Positions 43,898-52,006 of a stretch of DNA of 64,000 nucleotides are shown here, piece by piece. This DNA is from Mayfieldus sp038317345. Lineage in GTDB: Bacteria; Actinomycetota; Thermoleophilia; Solirubrobacterales; 70-9. Positions within the stretch are counted from its first letter, which is position 1; every line of letters begins with the position of its first letter. Position numbers and translations under genes: made by a program. The stretch lies in the NCBI GenBank assembly GCA_038317345.1, contig JBBQBH010000008.1, positions 1-64,000 of the forward strand. The letters run 5' to 3'. A model generated the notes under the pieces. That model made no database searches. It was not told the DNA's origin and saw nothing but the letters and a program-made list of their open reading frames with translations.

Positions 43898-44466
43898 CAG
43901 CCGCCGCCCTGATTTCCGCTCTGTCCGGTGGCCTTCTTCTGCTGGCCCGGCGGAACTACGCCGCCGCCTTCACCCGGGGTACCGCCGGTAGAGGTTCCCG
44001 GGGGCGTGGTCGGGGCCGTGGGCGTGGTTGCGGGGGTCGTCGAAGTCGAGGTGTTCGTCGTCGTGGAGGTCGTCGTGCTCTTGGTCTTCTCGTGCTTCTG
44101 GGTGGTGCTCGCTTCGGTGCTGCTCGGCTCGGTCAGGGGCGCCTCGGTGGTCGTCTCGCAGGCTCCCGGTGAGTTGACGACGTCGGCGAGCCGCTGCGCG
44201 CCGTCGCTGAGCCGGGCACGGAGCTGCGCATCGACGGTCGTCGGCAGGGCTTCGATCTCGCTTTGGACGGTCGCCACCTCGGCGCTTGCCGAAGAGCAAT
44301 CGCCGCTTTGAGCGTCGGCCTTGACCTGGTCCAGGTTGTCGAGGATCTGCTGCGCGTTATTCCCTGGGAGCAGGCCCTTTTCGTCCCGCGTGCCGCAGGA
44401 AACGAGCCCCACGGCGACGGCCGCGCCGAGCGCCAAAGCGAGTATCGGAAGTGCCAGCCTGGCCAC
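43897..44466 (-). CDS. Putative lipoprotein with Thr/Ser-rich tail
   Basis: A 189-residue exported protein with lipobox VSC (LALGAAVAVGLVSCGT), a helical domain of about 85 residues (NAQQILDNLDQVKADAQSGD) with two cysteines, and a low-complexity Thr/Pro/Gly tail that could cross the cell wall. It is encoded between a phosphoesterase and a kinase in one operon and might be the kinase's outside partner. GTG 44466 is chosen to begin at the signal peptide. Confidence 0.72.
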   Translation of the reverse strand: MARLALPILALALGAAVAVGLVSCGTRDEKGLLPGNNAQQILDNLDQVKADAQSGDCSSASAEVATVQSEIEALPTTVDAQLRARLSDGAQRLADVVNSPGACETTTEAPLTEPSSTEASTTQKHEKTKSTTTSTTTNTSTSTTPATTPTAPTTPPGTSTGGTPGEGGGVVPPGQQKKATGQSGNQGGG

Positions 44467-44476
44467 GGTCGTGAGC

Positions 44477-45217
44477 CTACTGACCGACGTAAAGGCGGTC
44501 GCCGAGGTGCTGGGGCAGTCCCGCATCCGTGATCGCCTTCGCCGCCAGGTCGATGTCGTACTCGACGCGGTGGTAGCGCGCGGTCCACCCGTCGGTGTCC
44601 AGCTCCAGCCATGCGGCGCGGGGATCGCCGTCGCGCGGCTGGCCGACGCTTCCCGGATTGACCAGCCAGCGGTTCTCGCCGAGATCGAGGCTGGCATCAT
44701 CGAGCGCCTGGACGCCGCGCACGTCCCCGGTCCCGTCCGAATCCGGGCCGGAGAAGTACAGCGCCACGTGCGAGTGCCCGATCAGTGCAATCCGCTTGGG
44801 CTGCAGCTTGAGGCAGTCGGTGGCCTGCTCGATCGAGAGCACGTACTCCCAGACGGGGTCGCGAGGGGAGGCGTGAAAAAGCGCAACCTCCGCGCGTCCT
44901 CCCACCGGCTTCAGCTCACGCAGGAAGTCAAGCGTCGACTCCTCGCAGTTCTCCTGCGTCCATGTCACCGCCTCCGCGGCCGCCGGGGAAAAAGCGGCCA
45001 CGTCGATCTCGCCGAGCACGGCGAGATCGTGATTTCCCACCAGGCAGGTCTCGCAGCGGTCCTTGACGATCTCCGTGCAACGGTCGGGGTCGGCGCCGTA
45101 GCCGACAACGTCGCCCAGGCACCAGACCTCCTCGACGTCGATCTCCTCGATCGCCGCCAGCACCGCCTCGAGGGCGGGCAGGTTTGAGTGGATGTCGGTT
45201 ATCACGGCTGCGCGCAT
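44477..45217 (-). CDS. Metallophosphoesterase
   Basis: A 246-residue cytoplasmic calcineurin-like phosphoesterase. All five metal motifs are present: VITDIHSNLPAL, WCLGDVVGYGADPD, VGNHDLAVL, ALFHASPRD and LIGHSHVALYF. It belongs to the YfcE/single-domain phosphodiesterase type. It starts the minus-strand operon with the lipoprotein and kinase, so a phosphatase counterpart to the kinase is possible but unproven. Confidence 0.9.
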   Translation of the reverse strand: MRAAVITDIHSNLPALEAVLAAIEEIDVEEVWCLGDVVGYGADPDRCTEIVKDRCETCLVGNHDLAVLGEIDVAAFSPAAAEAVTWTQENCEESTLDFLRELKPVGGRAEVALFHASPRDPVWEYVLSIEQATDCLKLQPKRIALIGHSHVALYFSGPDSDGTGDVRGVQALDDASLDLGENRWLVNPGSVGQPRDGDPRAAWLELDTDGWTARYHRVEYDIDLAAKAITDAGLPQHLGDRLYVGQ

Positions 45218-45278
45218 CGGCCGGCTGGGCGGGTCTCGGGCACACGCCCGGACGCATGGCCGGGCGAAGAGAGCCGTC

Positions 45279-45284
45279 TATCGT
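45279..45284 (+). promoter_or_regulatory. -10 element (TATCGT), leaderless-type
   Basis: TATCGT ends seven bases before ATG 45292. Confidence 0.4.
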
Positions 45285-45291
45285 AGGGACG

Positions 45292-46572
45292 ATGGGCATC
45301 GCAGTACGTCCTCGGCCCCCGGGCCTCCTTGCGGGGCGCTCAGCCGCGGTGCGCATCGGGGCAGTCGCGGTTGCCGCAGTGATCGTCGCCGAGGCGGCGG
45401 TCTGGGTGATGCGTCCGCGGGGCGAGACATTCGATCCCGTCCCGGTCTCCGAACACGCCTATTTCTCGCAGCCCCAGCTCGACCGGGCGAGCGACTTTCG
45501 GGATGGCCAGCGGTTGCTCGGGTTTGGGACCCTGGCCGTGGAAGGGGCGGTTTTGGTGGTGCTGGCGGTCTGGCGCCCGGCGCCGCTGCGTACGGCTCTG
45601 CGCCGCGCGTCGCGCCGCCCCCTGCTCGGCGCTGCTGCGGTCGGGGCGGGGATCTCGCTCACGCTGGCGATCGTCGGCGTGCCCTTCGGAATCGCCGCGA
45701 ATGAGCGGGCCCGCGAGGTCGGGCTCTCCACCCAGGACCTTGGATCGTGGCTGTTCGATGCTGGGAAGTCGGCTGCGATCGGCGCCACGGTGGCGGCGAT
45801 CGGCGCGACGATCGCGGTCGCGATGCTGCGCAGGCTGGGGCGCTACTGGTGGATCGGCGGCAGCGTGGCGGTGGTGCTGTTTGCCGTCGTCTTCAGCTGG
45901 CTGGGGCCGGTGCTCGTGGCGCCGCTGTTCAACAAGTTCCAGGAGCTTCCGCCGGGCAAGACCCGCTCGCAGGTCCTGCGCCTCGGCGAGCAGGCCGGGG
46001 TGAAGATCGGCCACGTCTACCGCGTCGACGCCAGCCGGCGCTCGACCGCGATCAACGCCTACGTCGATGGCCTGGGCCCGAGCAAGCGCGTGGTCGTCTT
46101 CGACAACACGCTGCGCGAGCTGCCGCCGGCCCAGCTGCGGTCGGTGCTTGCCCACGAGCTGGGGCACGTGAAGGGAAACGACATCGTGCGCGGCATCGCC
46201 TGGCTGGCGCTGGTCGCGCCGCTGGGCGTGCTTTTCATCCAACTCGCCGGCGGGGCGCTGGCGCGGCGCAGCGGCGACGACTCGCGCTCGCCGGGGGCGC
46301 TGCCGGCGCTGGCGCTGTCGATGGCCGCGGCGCTGTTCGTTCTCGGGATCGCCTCCAACCAGCTCTCGCGGCGGGTCGAGGCACGCGCCGACAGCTTCGC
46401 GCTGGAGCTGACCAAGGACCCGCAGGCGTTGATCGGGGTGCAGAAGAAGCTGGCGCTGACCAATGTCGCCCAGCCGGACCCGCCGTCGGGGCTGCAGTGG
46501 CTGTTCGGAACCCACCCGACGACGATGCAGCGGATCGGCGCGGCGGTGACGTTCGAGCGCCAGCGGCGGTGA
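45292..46572 (+). CDS. M48-family membrane metalloprotease (Ste24/CAAX type)
   Basis: A 426-residue protease with four to six helices. The zinc motif is in RSVLAHELGHVKGNDIVRG (HExxH) and the third ligand in RRVEARADSFALEL. The upstream GPVLVAPLFNKFQELPPGK is characteristic of Ste24-type members. It probably degrades or matures membrane proteins. The stop overlaps the rlmH GTG. Confidence 0.9.
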   Translation: MGIAVRPRPPGLLAGRSAAVRIGAVAVAAVIVAEAAVWVMRPRGETFDPVPVSEHAYFSQPQLDRASDFRDGQRLLGFGTLAVEGAVLVVLAVWRPAPLRTALRRASRRPLLGAAAVGAGISLTLAIVGVPFGIAANERAREVGLSTQDLGSWLFDAGKSAAIGATVAAIGATIAVAMLRRLGRYWWIGGSVAVVLFAVVFSWLGPVLVAPLFNKFQELPPGKTRSQVLRLGEQAGVKIGHVYRVDASRRSTAINAYVDGLGPSKRVVVFDNTLRELPPAQLRSVLAHELGHVKGNDIVRGIAWLALVAPLGVLFIQLAGGALARRSGDDSRSPGALPALALSMAAALFVLGIASNQLSRRVEARADSFALELTKDPQALIGVQKKLALTNVAQPDPPSGLQWLFGTHPTTMQRIGAAVTFERQRR

Positions 46573-46985
46573 AGACCGTCTTGCTCACCGTCGGTCGGGT
46601 CCAGCCGCCGTTCGTCGACGCCGACGCCCACTACCGCAAGCTGCTCGGCCGCTACCAGCCGCTGACCGTGGTCGAGGCGCGCGATGACGCAGACCTGCTG
46701 CGCAAGCTGCCCGAAGCCGGGCGGGTGGTGGCGCTGGATCGGGAGGGAGCTGCGCTCGACTCGCTCGGCTGGAGCCGTTGGCTGGACGAGCGCCGTCTCG
46801 AGGCCCGCGACGTCTGGCTGATCATCGGCGGCCCTACCGGTCTGCCCGCTCCGGCGCTCGACGCGGCCCAAGAACGGATCTCGCTCGGACCGCCTACCCT
46901 GCCGCACCAGCTCGCCCGGGTCGTGGTTCTGGAGCAGCTGTTTCGGGCGGCGAAGATCCTCGCGCGTGAGCCCTATCACTGTTGA
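46569..46985 (+). CDS. rlmH: 23S rRNA (pseudouridine-1915-N3)-methyltransferase RlmH
   Basis: A 138-residue SPOUT methyltransferase. The trefoil-knot SAM site reads VWLIIGGPTGLPAPAL, and the C-terminal LPHQLARVVVLEQLFRAAKI-type stretch plus EPYHC closes the family. It modifies helix 69 of 23S rRNA at the ribosomal interface. Confidence 0.92.
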   Translation: MKTVLLTVGRVQPPFVDADAHYRKLLGRYQPLTVVEARDDADLLRKLPEAGRVVALDREGAALDSLGWSRWLDERRLEARDVWLIIGGPTGLPAPALDAAQERISLGPPTLPHQLARVVVLEQLFRAAKILAREPYHC

Positions 46986-46989
46986 TCCA

Positions 46990-46995
46990 TACGAT
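46990..46995 (+). promoter_or_regulatory. -10 element (TACGAT), leaderless-type
   Basis: TACGAT ends six bases before GTG 47002, and the stretch 46966-47001 has low GC at third positions. Both favour the later argS start. Confidence 0.5.
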
Positions 46996-47001
46996 TACCC
47001 G

Positions 47002-48645
47002 GTGGCCGAGACTGACCCGATAGCGGAGCTGCGCAGCGCCGTGCGCGAAGCGGCACAGCAGCTGTCCGGCAAGGGGGCCGGGGCGGAGGCGACCCTGGAG
47101 CGCCCTCCGCAGGCCGAGCACGGCGACTACTCGTCCAATGCCGCGATGTTGCTCGGCGGGCCGCTCGGGAAGCCACCCCGCGAGGTGGCCGAAGAGCTGC
47201 GGGCCCCTCTTGCCGAGCGCTTGGGTGCCAGCGCCGAGCAGATCGAGGTCGCCGGCCCCGGCTTCGTCAACCTGTTTCTCTCCGAGCGCTGGTACCGGCA
47301 GGCGATCGCCGGACTCGTGGCGGCCGGTGAGGACGCCGGCATCCGCCCCGCGGAGGAGACGGAGCGGGTGTTGATCGAATTCGTCTCCGCCAACCCGACC
47401 GGGCCGCTGACCGCTGCCGGAGGCCGTCACGCCGCCTACGGCGACGCGATGGCGCGGCTGCTGGAGGCGATCGGCCACGACGTTGGGCGCGAGTACTACT
47501 CGAACGACATCGGCGGTCAGATGGATCGCTTCGGGAAGTCGATCGCGGCGACGATCACCGGCTCCGAGCCACCCGAGGATGGCTACGAGGGCGACTATGT
47601 CGCCGAGCTGGGCGAGCGCCTCGCCGCCGAGGGCGTCGATCCCTCGGACCCCGATGTGCTGGCCAAGCGCGGCGCCGAGCTGATGATCGAATCGATTCGC
47701 GAGACCCTGCTCCGGTACGGGGTCGAGTTCGACACCTGGTCCTCGCAGCGGTCCTTCGAGGAAAGCGGCGCGGTCGAGGCGGTGATCGAGGAATTGCGCA
47801 AGGCGGGGAAGACCTTCGAGAGCGAAGGTGCCCTGTGGTTGCGAACGACAGAGTTCGGCGACGACAAGGACCGAGTGCTGCTGCGCTCCGACGGCGAGCC
47901 GACCTACTTCGCCTCCGACATCGCCTACCACCGCGACAAGCTGGGGCGCGGCTTCGAGCACCTGATCGACGTGCTCGGCGCGGATCACCACGGTTACCTG
48001 GAGCGGATGCGGGCCGCCCTACAGGCCTTGGGGTTCGACCGGGACGTGTTCGAGGCCCAGATCATGCAGTTCGTCCACATCGTCGAGCGCGGCGAGCGGA
48101 CGCAGATGTCAAAGCGTCGCGGCGATTTCGTCACCCTCGACGAGCTGCTCGACGACATCGGGGTCGACGCGACCCGCTTCTTCATGCTCCAGCGCAGCCA
48201 CGACAGCACCGTCGACCTCGACCTCGAGCTCGCCCGCGAGCAGTCGAACGACAACCCGGTCTACTACGTGCAGTACGCGCACGCGCGCATCGCCAGCATC
48301 CTGCGCAAGGCGGGCGAGGAGGGAATCGACGTCGACGCGGCGTTGGCCACTGACCTCTCAGCCGTCGAGGCGCCGGTCGAGCCGGCCGAGCGGGCGCTGA
48401 TCAAGAGGCTGCTGGAGCTGCCCGACGAGGTGCTCGAGGCCGCTGATCGTCGCGCTCCGCACCGGCTCTGCGCCTACGCCGGCGCCGTCGCCTCAGACTT
48501 TCACGCCTTCTACCGCGATTGCCTGGTCGTCGGCGCCGAAGGGGAGGGTGTGCAGGAGTCGCGGCTGGCGATCTGCGTGGCGACCAAGCGGGCGATCGCC
48601 AGCACCCTCGGCGTGCTCGGGATCAGCGCCCCGGAGCGGATGTAG
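47002..48645 (+). CDS. argS: Arginyl-tRNA synthetase
   Basis: A 547-residue class I synthetase. The N-terminal Add1 domain is followed by the catalytic domain with FVSANPTGPLTAAGGRHAAY (about 130-147), then YYSNDIGGQMDRFG, GADHHGYLERM, the KMSKS-type QMSKRRGDFVTL (about 368) and the DALR anticodon-binding domain. The HIGH signature, usually HxGH after PTGPL, reads TAAG here. Start GTG 47002 is preferred over 46966, which would overlap rlmH by 20 bases. Confidence 0.93.
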   Translation: MAETDPIAELRSAVREAAQQLSGKGAGAEATLERPPQAEHGDYSSNAAMLLGGPLGKPPREVAEELRAPLAERLGASAEQIEVAGPGFVNLFLSERWYRQAIAGLVAAGEDAGIRPAEETERVLIEFVSANPTGPLTAAGGRHAAYGDAMARLLEAIGHDVGREYYSNDIGGQMDRFGKSIAATITGSEPPEDGYEGDYVAELGERLAAEGVDPSDPDVLAKRGAELMIESIRETLLRYGVEFDTWSSQRSFEESGAVEAVIEELRKAGKTFESEGALWLRTTEFGDDKDRVLLRSDGEPTYFASDIAYHRDKLGRGFEHLIDVLGADHHGYLERMRAALQALGFDRDVFEAQIMQFVHIVERGERTQMSKRRGDFVTLDELLDDIGVDATRFFMLQRSHDSTVDLDLELAREQSNDNPVYYVQYAHARIASILRKAGEEGIDVDAALATDLSAVEAPVEPAERALIKRLLELPDEVLEAADRRAPHRLCAYAGAVASDFHAFYRDCLVVGAEGEGVQESRLAICVATKRAIASTLGVLGISAPERM

Positions 48646-48686
48646 GGCCGCGGGTATGGAAGTTGCTTAGAGACGGCGTGAGGCAA

Positions 48687-49142
48687 TCAGTAACCCAGCC
48701 ACTGATGACTTGGGCCCTGAATTTGGTGCTCGTATGCCAGGTGTTCCACTGAACCGTTGCGCACCTGCGCGATTGCTCTCTGCATCGAATAGACACAGTT
48801 CTCGGGCCTGCCGGGTCCCAACAAGCAGCTCTGGTCGCTCGCGTAGTTGGTTGCTTGGTCGCAATCGGCGAACGTGAAACCGCTGATCGGCTCAGCGTGG
48901 CAGGCGTAGCGAATGACGTCGAGGACGCACTTCGCGTGCGCGACGCTGCCTCGCGGATTGTTATCGCAGTGGTGGATGACGTCATCGGTGTTTTTCTGAT
49001 GGATGACGACGAGGTATTGATGCCATCCATTCACATCTCCGTAGAACCTGAACTCCCCCCAACTACACCCGGTCAGAGCAAGCGCTGCCACGACCAGTAG
49101 CCCGGCCAACCACGCTCTCCGAGATCTCAGCCTCGCGCGCAT
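48687..49142 (-). CDS. Cysteine-rich lipoprotein, tandem family member 4 (divergent)
   Basis: A 151-residue predicted lipoprotein (LVVAALALTGCSWGEF). It shares with its three neighbours the order C-x(9-12)-C-VLD-x5-C, then ADCDQATNYAS and a final CVYSMQRAI block. It differs in the N-terminal domain (GDVNGWHQYLVVIHQKN) and lacks the FWGSV/GFFGC ending. Function unknown. It is the last gene of the minus-strand operon, three bases after the preceding stop. Confidence 0.7.
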   Translation of the reverse strand: MRARLRSRRAWLAGLLVVAALALTGCSWGEFRFYGDVNGWHQYLVVIHQKNTDDVIHHCDNNPRGSVAHAKCVLDVIRYACHAEPISGFTFADCDQATNYASDQSCLLGPGRPENCVYSMQRAIAQVRNGSVEHLAYEHQIQGPSHQWLGY

Positions 49143-49145
49143 GCG

Positions 49146-49583
49146 CTACTTACAGCTTGCAAACCCCTTGAACACCGAGCCCCAGAAATCGTCCGGGTAG
49201 GTGCCGTTCTCCTCGAAGAAACTCAAGCAGTCGTCATGTGGCCCGGTGACGTTCACGATCGCTTGCTCCATGTCCTGCCAATCGCCGTACGAGGAGATGT
49301 GGTTGCAATCCGACTCGCTGATGCCCTTGATCGGCTTGCCAAGGCAGAGGGCGTGGACCGTGTCGAGGGCGCAGAACGCGCGCGGCGCTCCGGTGCCGTG
49401 GTCCCTGGTGCAGCCCCAGATGATGTTGTCGGTAATCGCCTGCGTCAGAGTGATGTTCCGGGTGCCGTCTCCCCAGTTGACGACGTTGGCCCAGCACCCG
49501 GAGAGCAGCAGCGTTGCCGCGACGAGCAGGCTGGCCACGAGGCCGACCCGAACTTCCCTTCGCGATGTCAGCTTCGCTCGCAT
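49146..49583 (-). CDS. Cysteine-rich lipoprotein, tandem family member 3
   Basis: A 145-residue predicted lipoprotein (SLLVAATLLLSGCWANVV). Mature motifs are WGDGTRNITLTQ, CTRDHGTGAPRAFCALD, CLGKPIKGISESDCNHISSY, GDWQDMEQAI and a terminal DFWGSVFKGFASC. Six cysteines after the lipobox suggest disulfide bonds. Its first 30 residues are almost identical to member 2 at the DNA level, so duplication is recent. Function unknown. Confidence 0.75.
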   Translation of the reverse strand: MRAKLTSRREVRVGLVASLLVAATLLLSGCWANVVNWGDGTRNITLTQAITDNIIWGCTRDHGTGAPRAFCALDTVHALCLGKPIKGISESDCNHISSYGDWQDMEQAIVNVTGPHDDCLSFFEENGTYPDDFWGSVFKGFASCK

Positions 49584-49585
49584 CG

Positions 49586-50029
49586 CTACTGGCATCCGAA
49601 GAAGCCGATCCCTCCGACCGCGCCCCAGCCGTTGTGGGTGCCGTCTGCGGTTTCGTCGAAGGCGAGACATTCGTAATGGCTTCCGGGGGCGACTATGTCC
49701 TTGATGGCGGTGTCGAGCTCTTCCCAGTCGCCGTAGTTCGCGAGCTCGGTGCAGTCGGTGGTGGTAATGCCCGTCTCCGGTATGTGGAAGCAGACGCCGT
49801 TGATCCTGTCGAGGACGCAGAAGGCTCGAGCCGACCCGGTCCCCTTGTCCGCGGTACAGGTCGTGATCAACCGGCCGCTGAAGTCCTTCGTGAGGGTGAT
49901 GTACCTATCGCCGTCGGGGAATTTGTAAATGTTGGCCCAGCAGCCGGAGAGCACCAGTGTCGCCGCGACGAGCAGGCTTGCGACGAGGCCGACCCGAACT
50001 TCCCTGCGCGATGTCAGCTTCGCCCGCAT
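49586..50029 (-). CDS. Cysteine-rich lipoprotein, tandem family member 2
   Basis: A 147-residue predicted lipoprotein with the signal MRAKLTSRREVRVGLVASLL. The mature part has FPDGDRYITLTKDFSGRLIT, CTADKGTGSARAFCVLDRIN, GVCFHIPETGITTTDC, NYGDWEELDTAI and an ending GGIGFFGCQ. Same cysteine spacing as members 1 and 3. It is two to three bases from its neighbours, so the set is translated from one message. Confidence 0.75.
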   Translation of the reverse strand: MRAKLTSRREVRVGLVASLLVAATLVLSGCWANIYKFPDGDRYITLTKDFSGRLITTCTADKGTGSARAFCVLDRINGVCFHIPETGITTTDCTELANYGDWEELDTAIKDIVAPGSHYECLAFDETADGTHNGWGAVGGIGFFGCQ

Positions 50030-50032
50030 CGC

Positions 50033-50479
50033 CTACTTGCACCCGAAGATGCCACGGGACACGGAGCCCCAGAAGTTGTCGGTGATGTCTTTCTGCTGGA
50101 AGTAGCTGAGACAGTCGGTGGTCGCGATTACGTTGTTGATGGCGGTGTCCATGTCTTCCCAATCTCCGTAGTTGGACATCTCGACGCAGTCGGTCGTCGT
50201 AACGCCCTTTTCCGGGAAGTGGAAGCAGACGCCGTTGATCTTGTCGAGGACGCAGAAGTCCCGAGCGGACCCATTCCCGTGCTCATCTCCGCAGGTCGTC
50301 ACGAGCCGGCGGGTGAAGTCAGAGGTGAGGGTGATGTTCCTTGTGCCATCGCCGAAGTTGACGACTGTTGCGTAGCACCCGGAGAGCACCAGCGCCGCCG
50401 CTATCAACAGCGCCACGGCCCCGGTCTTGCCAAGCATCCTCCGGCGCTTGAGGTGAATTCCCTTTCCCCTCCTCCTCAC
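50033..50479 (-). CDS. Cysteine-rich lipoprotein, tandem family member 1
   Basis: A 148-residue predicted lipoprotein, first of the operon. The signal is AVALLIAAALVLSGCYATVV. The mature part has FGDGTRNITLTSDFTRRLVT, CGDEHGNGSARDFCVLDKIN, GVCFHFPEKGVTTTDC, NYGDWEDMDTAI and FWGSVSRGIFGC. No enzyme motif is visible. Four paralogues in tandem may form a surface complex or be antigenic variants; this is speculation. Confidence 0.75.
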   Translation of the reverse strand: MRRRGKGIHLKRRRMLGKTGAVALLIAAALVLSGCYATVVNFGDGTRNITLTSDFTRRLVTTCGDEHGNGSARDFCVLDKINGVCFHFPEKGVTTTDCVEMSNYGDWEDMDTAINNVIATTDCLSYFQQKDITDNFWGSVSRGIFGCK

Positions 50480-50642
50480 ACACCCGACGCTACAGCCGCA
50501 TCCTTATCGTGTCTATTGGGAGTTCTGAGTAACTTGAACTGACTCTGCGTCAGTTAATGCCTCTTCAAGTAGTCGGAGGGAGGGTCCGCTCAATTGTGAG
50601 TAACTTCATCGATCGGGGGTCGCCGCCGCGGCGCTTCTGCCC

Positions 50643-50648
50643 TAGGCT
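50643..50648 (+). promoter_or_regulatory. -10 element (TAGGCT), leaderless-type
   Basis: TAGGCT ends ten bases before GTG 50659. Confidence 0.35.
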
Positions 50649-50658
50649 CGGGTCAAGA

Positions 50659-51333
50659 GTGATTGGTCGAGATCGAACAGAGGTGGTGCGGCGCGATCTC
50701 GGTGCTGTGGGACGGAGCGCGATTCTGCTCGGGCTTCTGGGGTCCGCCTTGCTTGTGGCTGGCTGCGAAGGTGGAGGGGGAGACGGTGCCGCGAGCTCGG
50801 ACACTCTCGCTGCGGCGACGAAGCAGCCCGCCCCCCAGGCCGCCGACTCACCGGCGACGGCTCGAGGGGGGAGTGGCCCAACATCGAAAGGCGCAGGCGA
50901 CGGAGGTTCGCCGCGGAAGGCGCAAGCGAAGGAAAGCGGCGGTGCCGCCCGCGCAGCTGTTCCGTCGTCCCCAAGCGTCGCCGAGCCACAGCCAGAGACC
51001 GCGGTGCCTGCTGAACAAGGGCCCAGCCCAAGCCGAGGCAGCCATGGCGGACACGCGGGCTCGGCCGGAGGCAAGCCAAAAGGCGGCGGCAAGGGTCCGG
51101 GAGCGGGTAATTCGGGCCACGTCGTGGTCCCACCGCCAACCGGGACCAGCGGCGATCCCTACACGGTGGCCAGGCAGCTCTGCGGCGACCGGTCCAACCT
51201 CGACCTCGTGCCGCCGGAATACCGCAGCAACGTCGATTACCTAGCGCAGATGTACGCCCAGATCTTCGACCCCGAGCACCAAGAAGCGGCGCAGGCAGGC
51301 TGCCTCGCGGGCCTGCACGACCTGGGCCTCTAG
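50659..51333 (+). CDS. Putative lipoprotein with disordered central region
   Basis: A 224-residue predicted lipoprotein (ILLGLLGSALLVAGCEGGGG). Residues 45-150 are Pro/Ser/Gly/Ala-rich and low-complexity. The C-terminal 55 residues (YTVARQLCGDRSNLDLVPPE, then NVDYLAQMYAQIFDPEHQEA) form a small helical domain with two cysteines. Not recognised. Start placed at GTG 50659 behind a -10 element; TTG/ATG frames further up lack support. Confidence 0.55.
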   Translation: MIGRDRTEVVRRDLGAVGRSAILLGLLGSALLVAGCEGGGGDGAASSDTLAAATKQPAPQAADSPATARGGSGPTSKGAGDGGSPRKAQAKESGGAARAAVPSSPSVAEPQPETAVPAEQGPSPSRGSHGGHAGSAGGKPKGGGKGPGAGNSGHVVVPPPTGTSGDPYTVARQLCGDRSNLDLVPPEYRSNVDYLAQMYAQIFDPEHQEAAQAGCLAGLHDLGL

Positions 51334-51337
51334 CGCG

Positions 51338-51922
51338 CTAGGAAACGCCGACGAGATCGATCTCGTCGAAGGCGGTGGGGGCGAGCTCGTCGTACTCGGC
51401 ATCGGAGACCAGCACACCCGGCCTCAGGTCTGCGGTGGTGCAGGTGCCGTCGAGGTCGGGGTTGTCGGATACGCGGTCGCACTCGATGTCGGTCTCGGGG
51501 GTCACGGTGCCGCTGACCGTGCCGCCGCGGATCAGGTTGATGGTCATCGTGAGACCGTTGAACGAGCCGATGTAGCCGATGTTCTCCTGCCCGTCGGGGA
51601 TCCCGTCGCCATCGGTATCCGGGTCCGTCGGGTCGTAGTCGATCTTCACCTCGAAGCCGTCCTTGAGCCCGTCGCCGTCGGTGTCCGCCTTGCGCGGGTT
51701 GGTCTTGTACTTGAACTCGTCGCGATTGTTGAGCTTGTCGCGATCCGTGTCGCGCTTTGCCTGCTTGACCCTCAACGACAGGTGGTTCTGCTTCTCCCAG
51801 CCATCGGGGAGCTGGTCGTGGTTGCGATCACGCGCCAGAGCCGGGGCGACGAACAGGGCTATCAGCGCAGCCAGCGTTGCCGCGGTACCCACCACCAGCT
51901 TTCCCCAGCCTGCTGCCCTCAT
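51338..51922 (-). CDS. Secreted calcium-binding protein with thrombospondin-type-3-like repeats
   Basis: A 194-residue exported protein. The signal (VGTAATLAALIALFVAPALA) is followed by several Asp-rich calcium loops: DRNHDQLPDGWE, DTDRDKLNNRDE, DTDGDGLKDGFE and DTDGDGIPDGQE. The C-terminal 80 residues form a small beta domain with two cysteines. It could be a cell-surface or adhesion protein. The start at ATG 51922 keeps the signal peptide; ATG 51940 is six codons upstream. Confidence 0.72.
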   Translation of the reverse strand: MRAAGWGKLVVGTAATLAALIALFVAPALARDRNHDQLPDGWEKQNHLSLRVKQAKRDTDRDKLNNRDEFKYKTNPRKADTDGDGLKDGFEVKIDYDPTDPDTDGDGIPDGQENIGYIGSFNGLTMTINLIRGGTVSGTVTPETDIECDRVSDNPDLDGTCTTADLRPGVLVSDAEYDELAPTAFDEIDLVGVS

Positions 51923-51990
51923 GCCCCCAGCATCGGCCACCCGCCTGCGGTGCCTTAACGCGTGGACGTTTGTCGCACCGCTACCGCATC

Positions 51991-51996
51991 TATTCT
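51991..51996 (+). promoter_or_regulatory. -10 element (TATTCT), leaderless-type
   Basis: TATTCT ends ten bases before ATG 52007. Confidence 0.4.
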
Positions 51997-52006
51997 CCCG
52001 CCGCCG

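Noticed and set aside
46966..47001. Earlier argS start at GTG 46966
   Set aside because: It overlaps rlmH by 20 bases, has AT-rich third positions unlike the gene, and a -10 element lies inside it.
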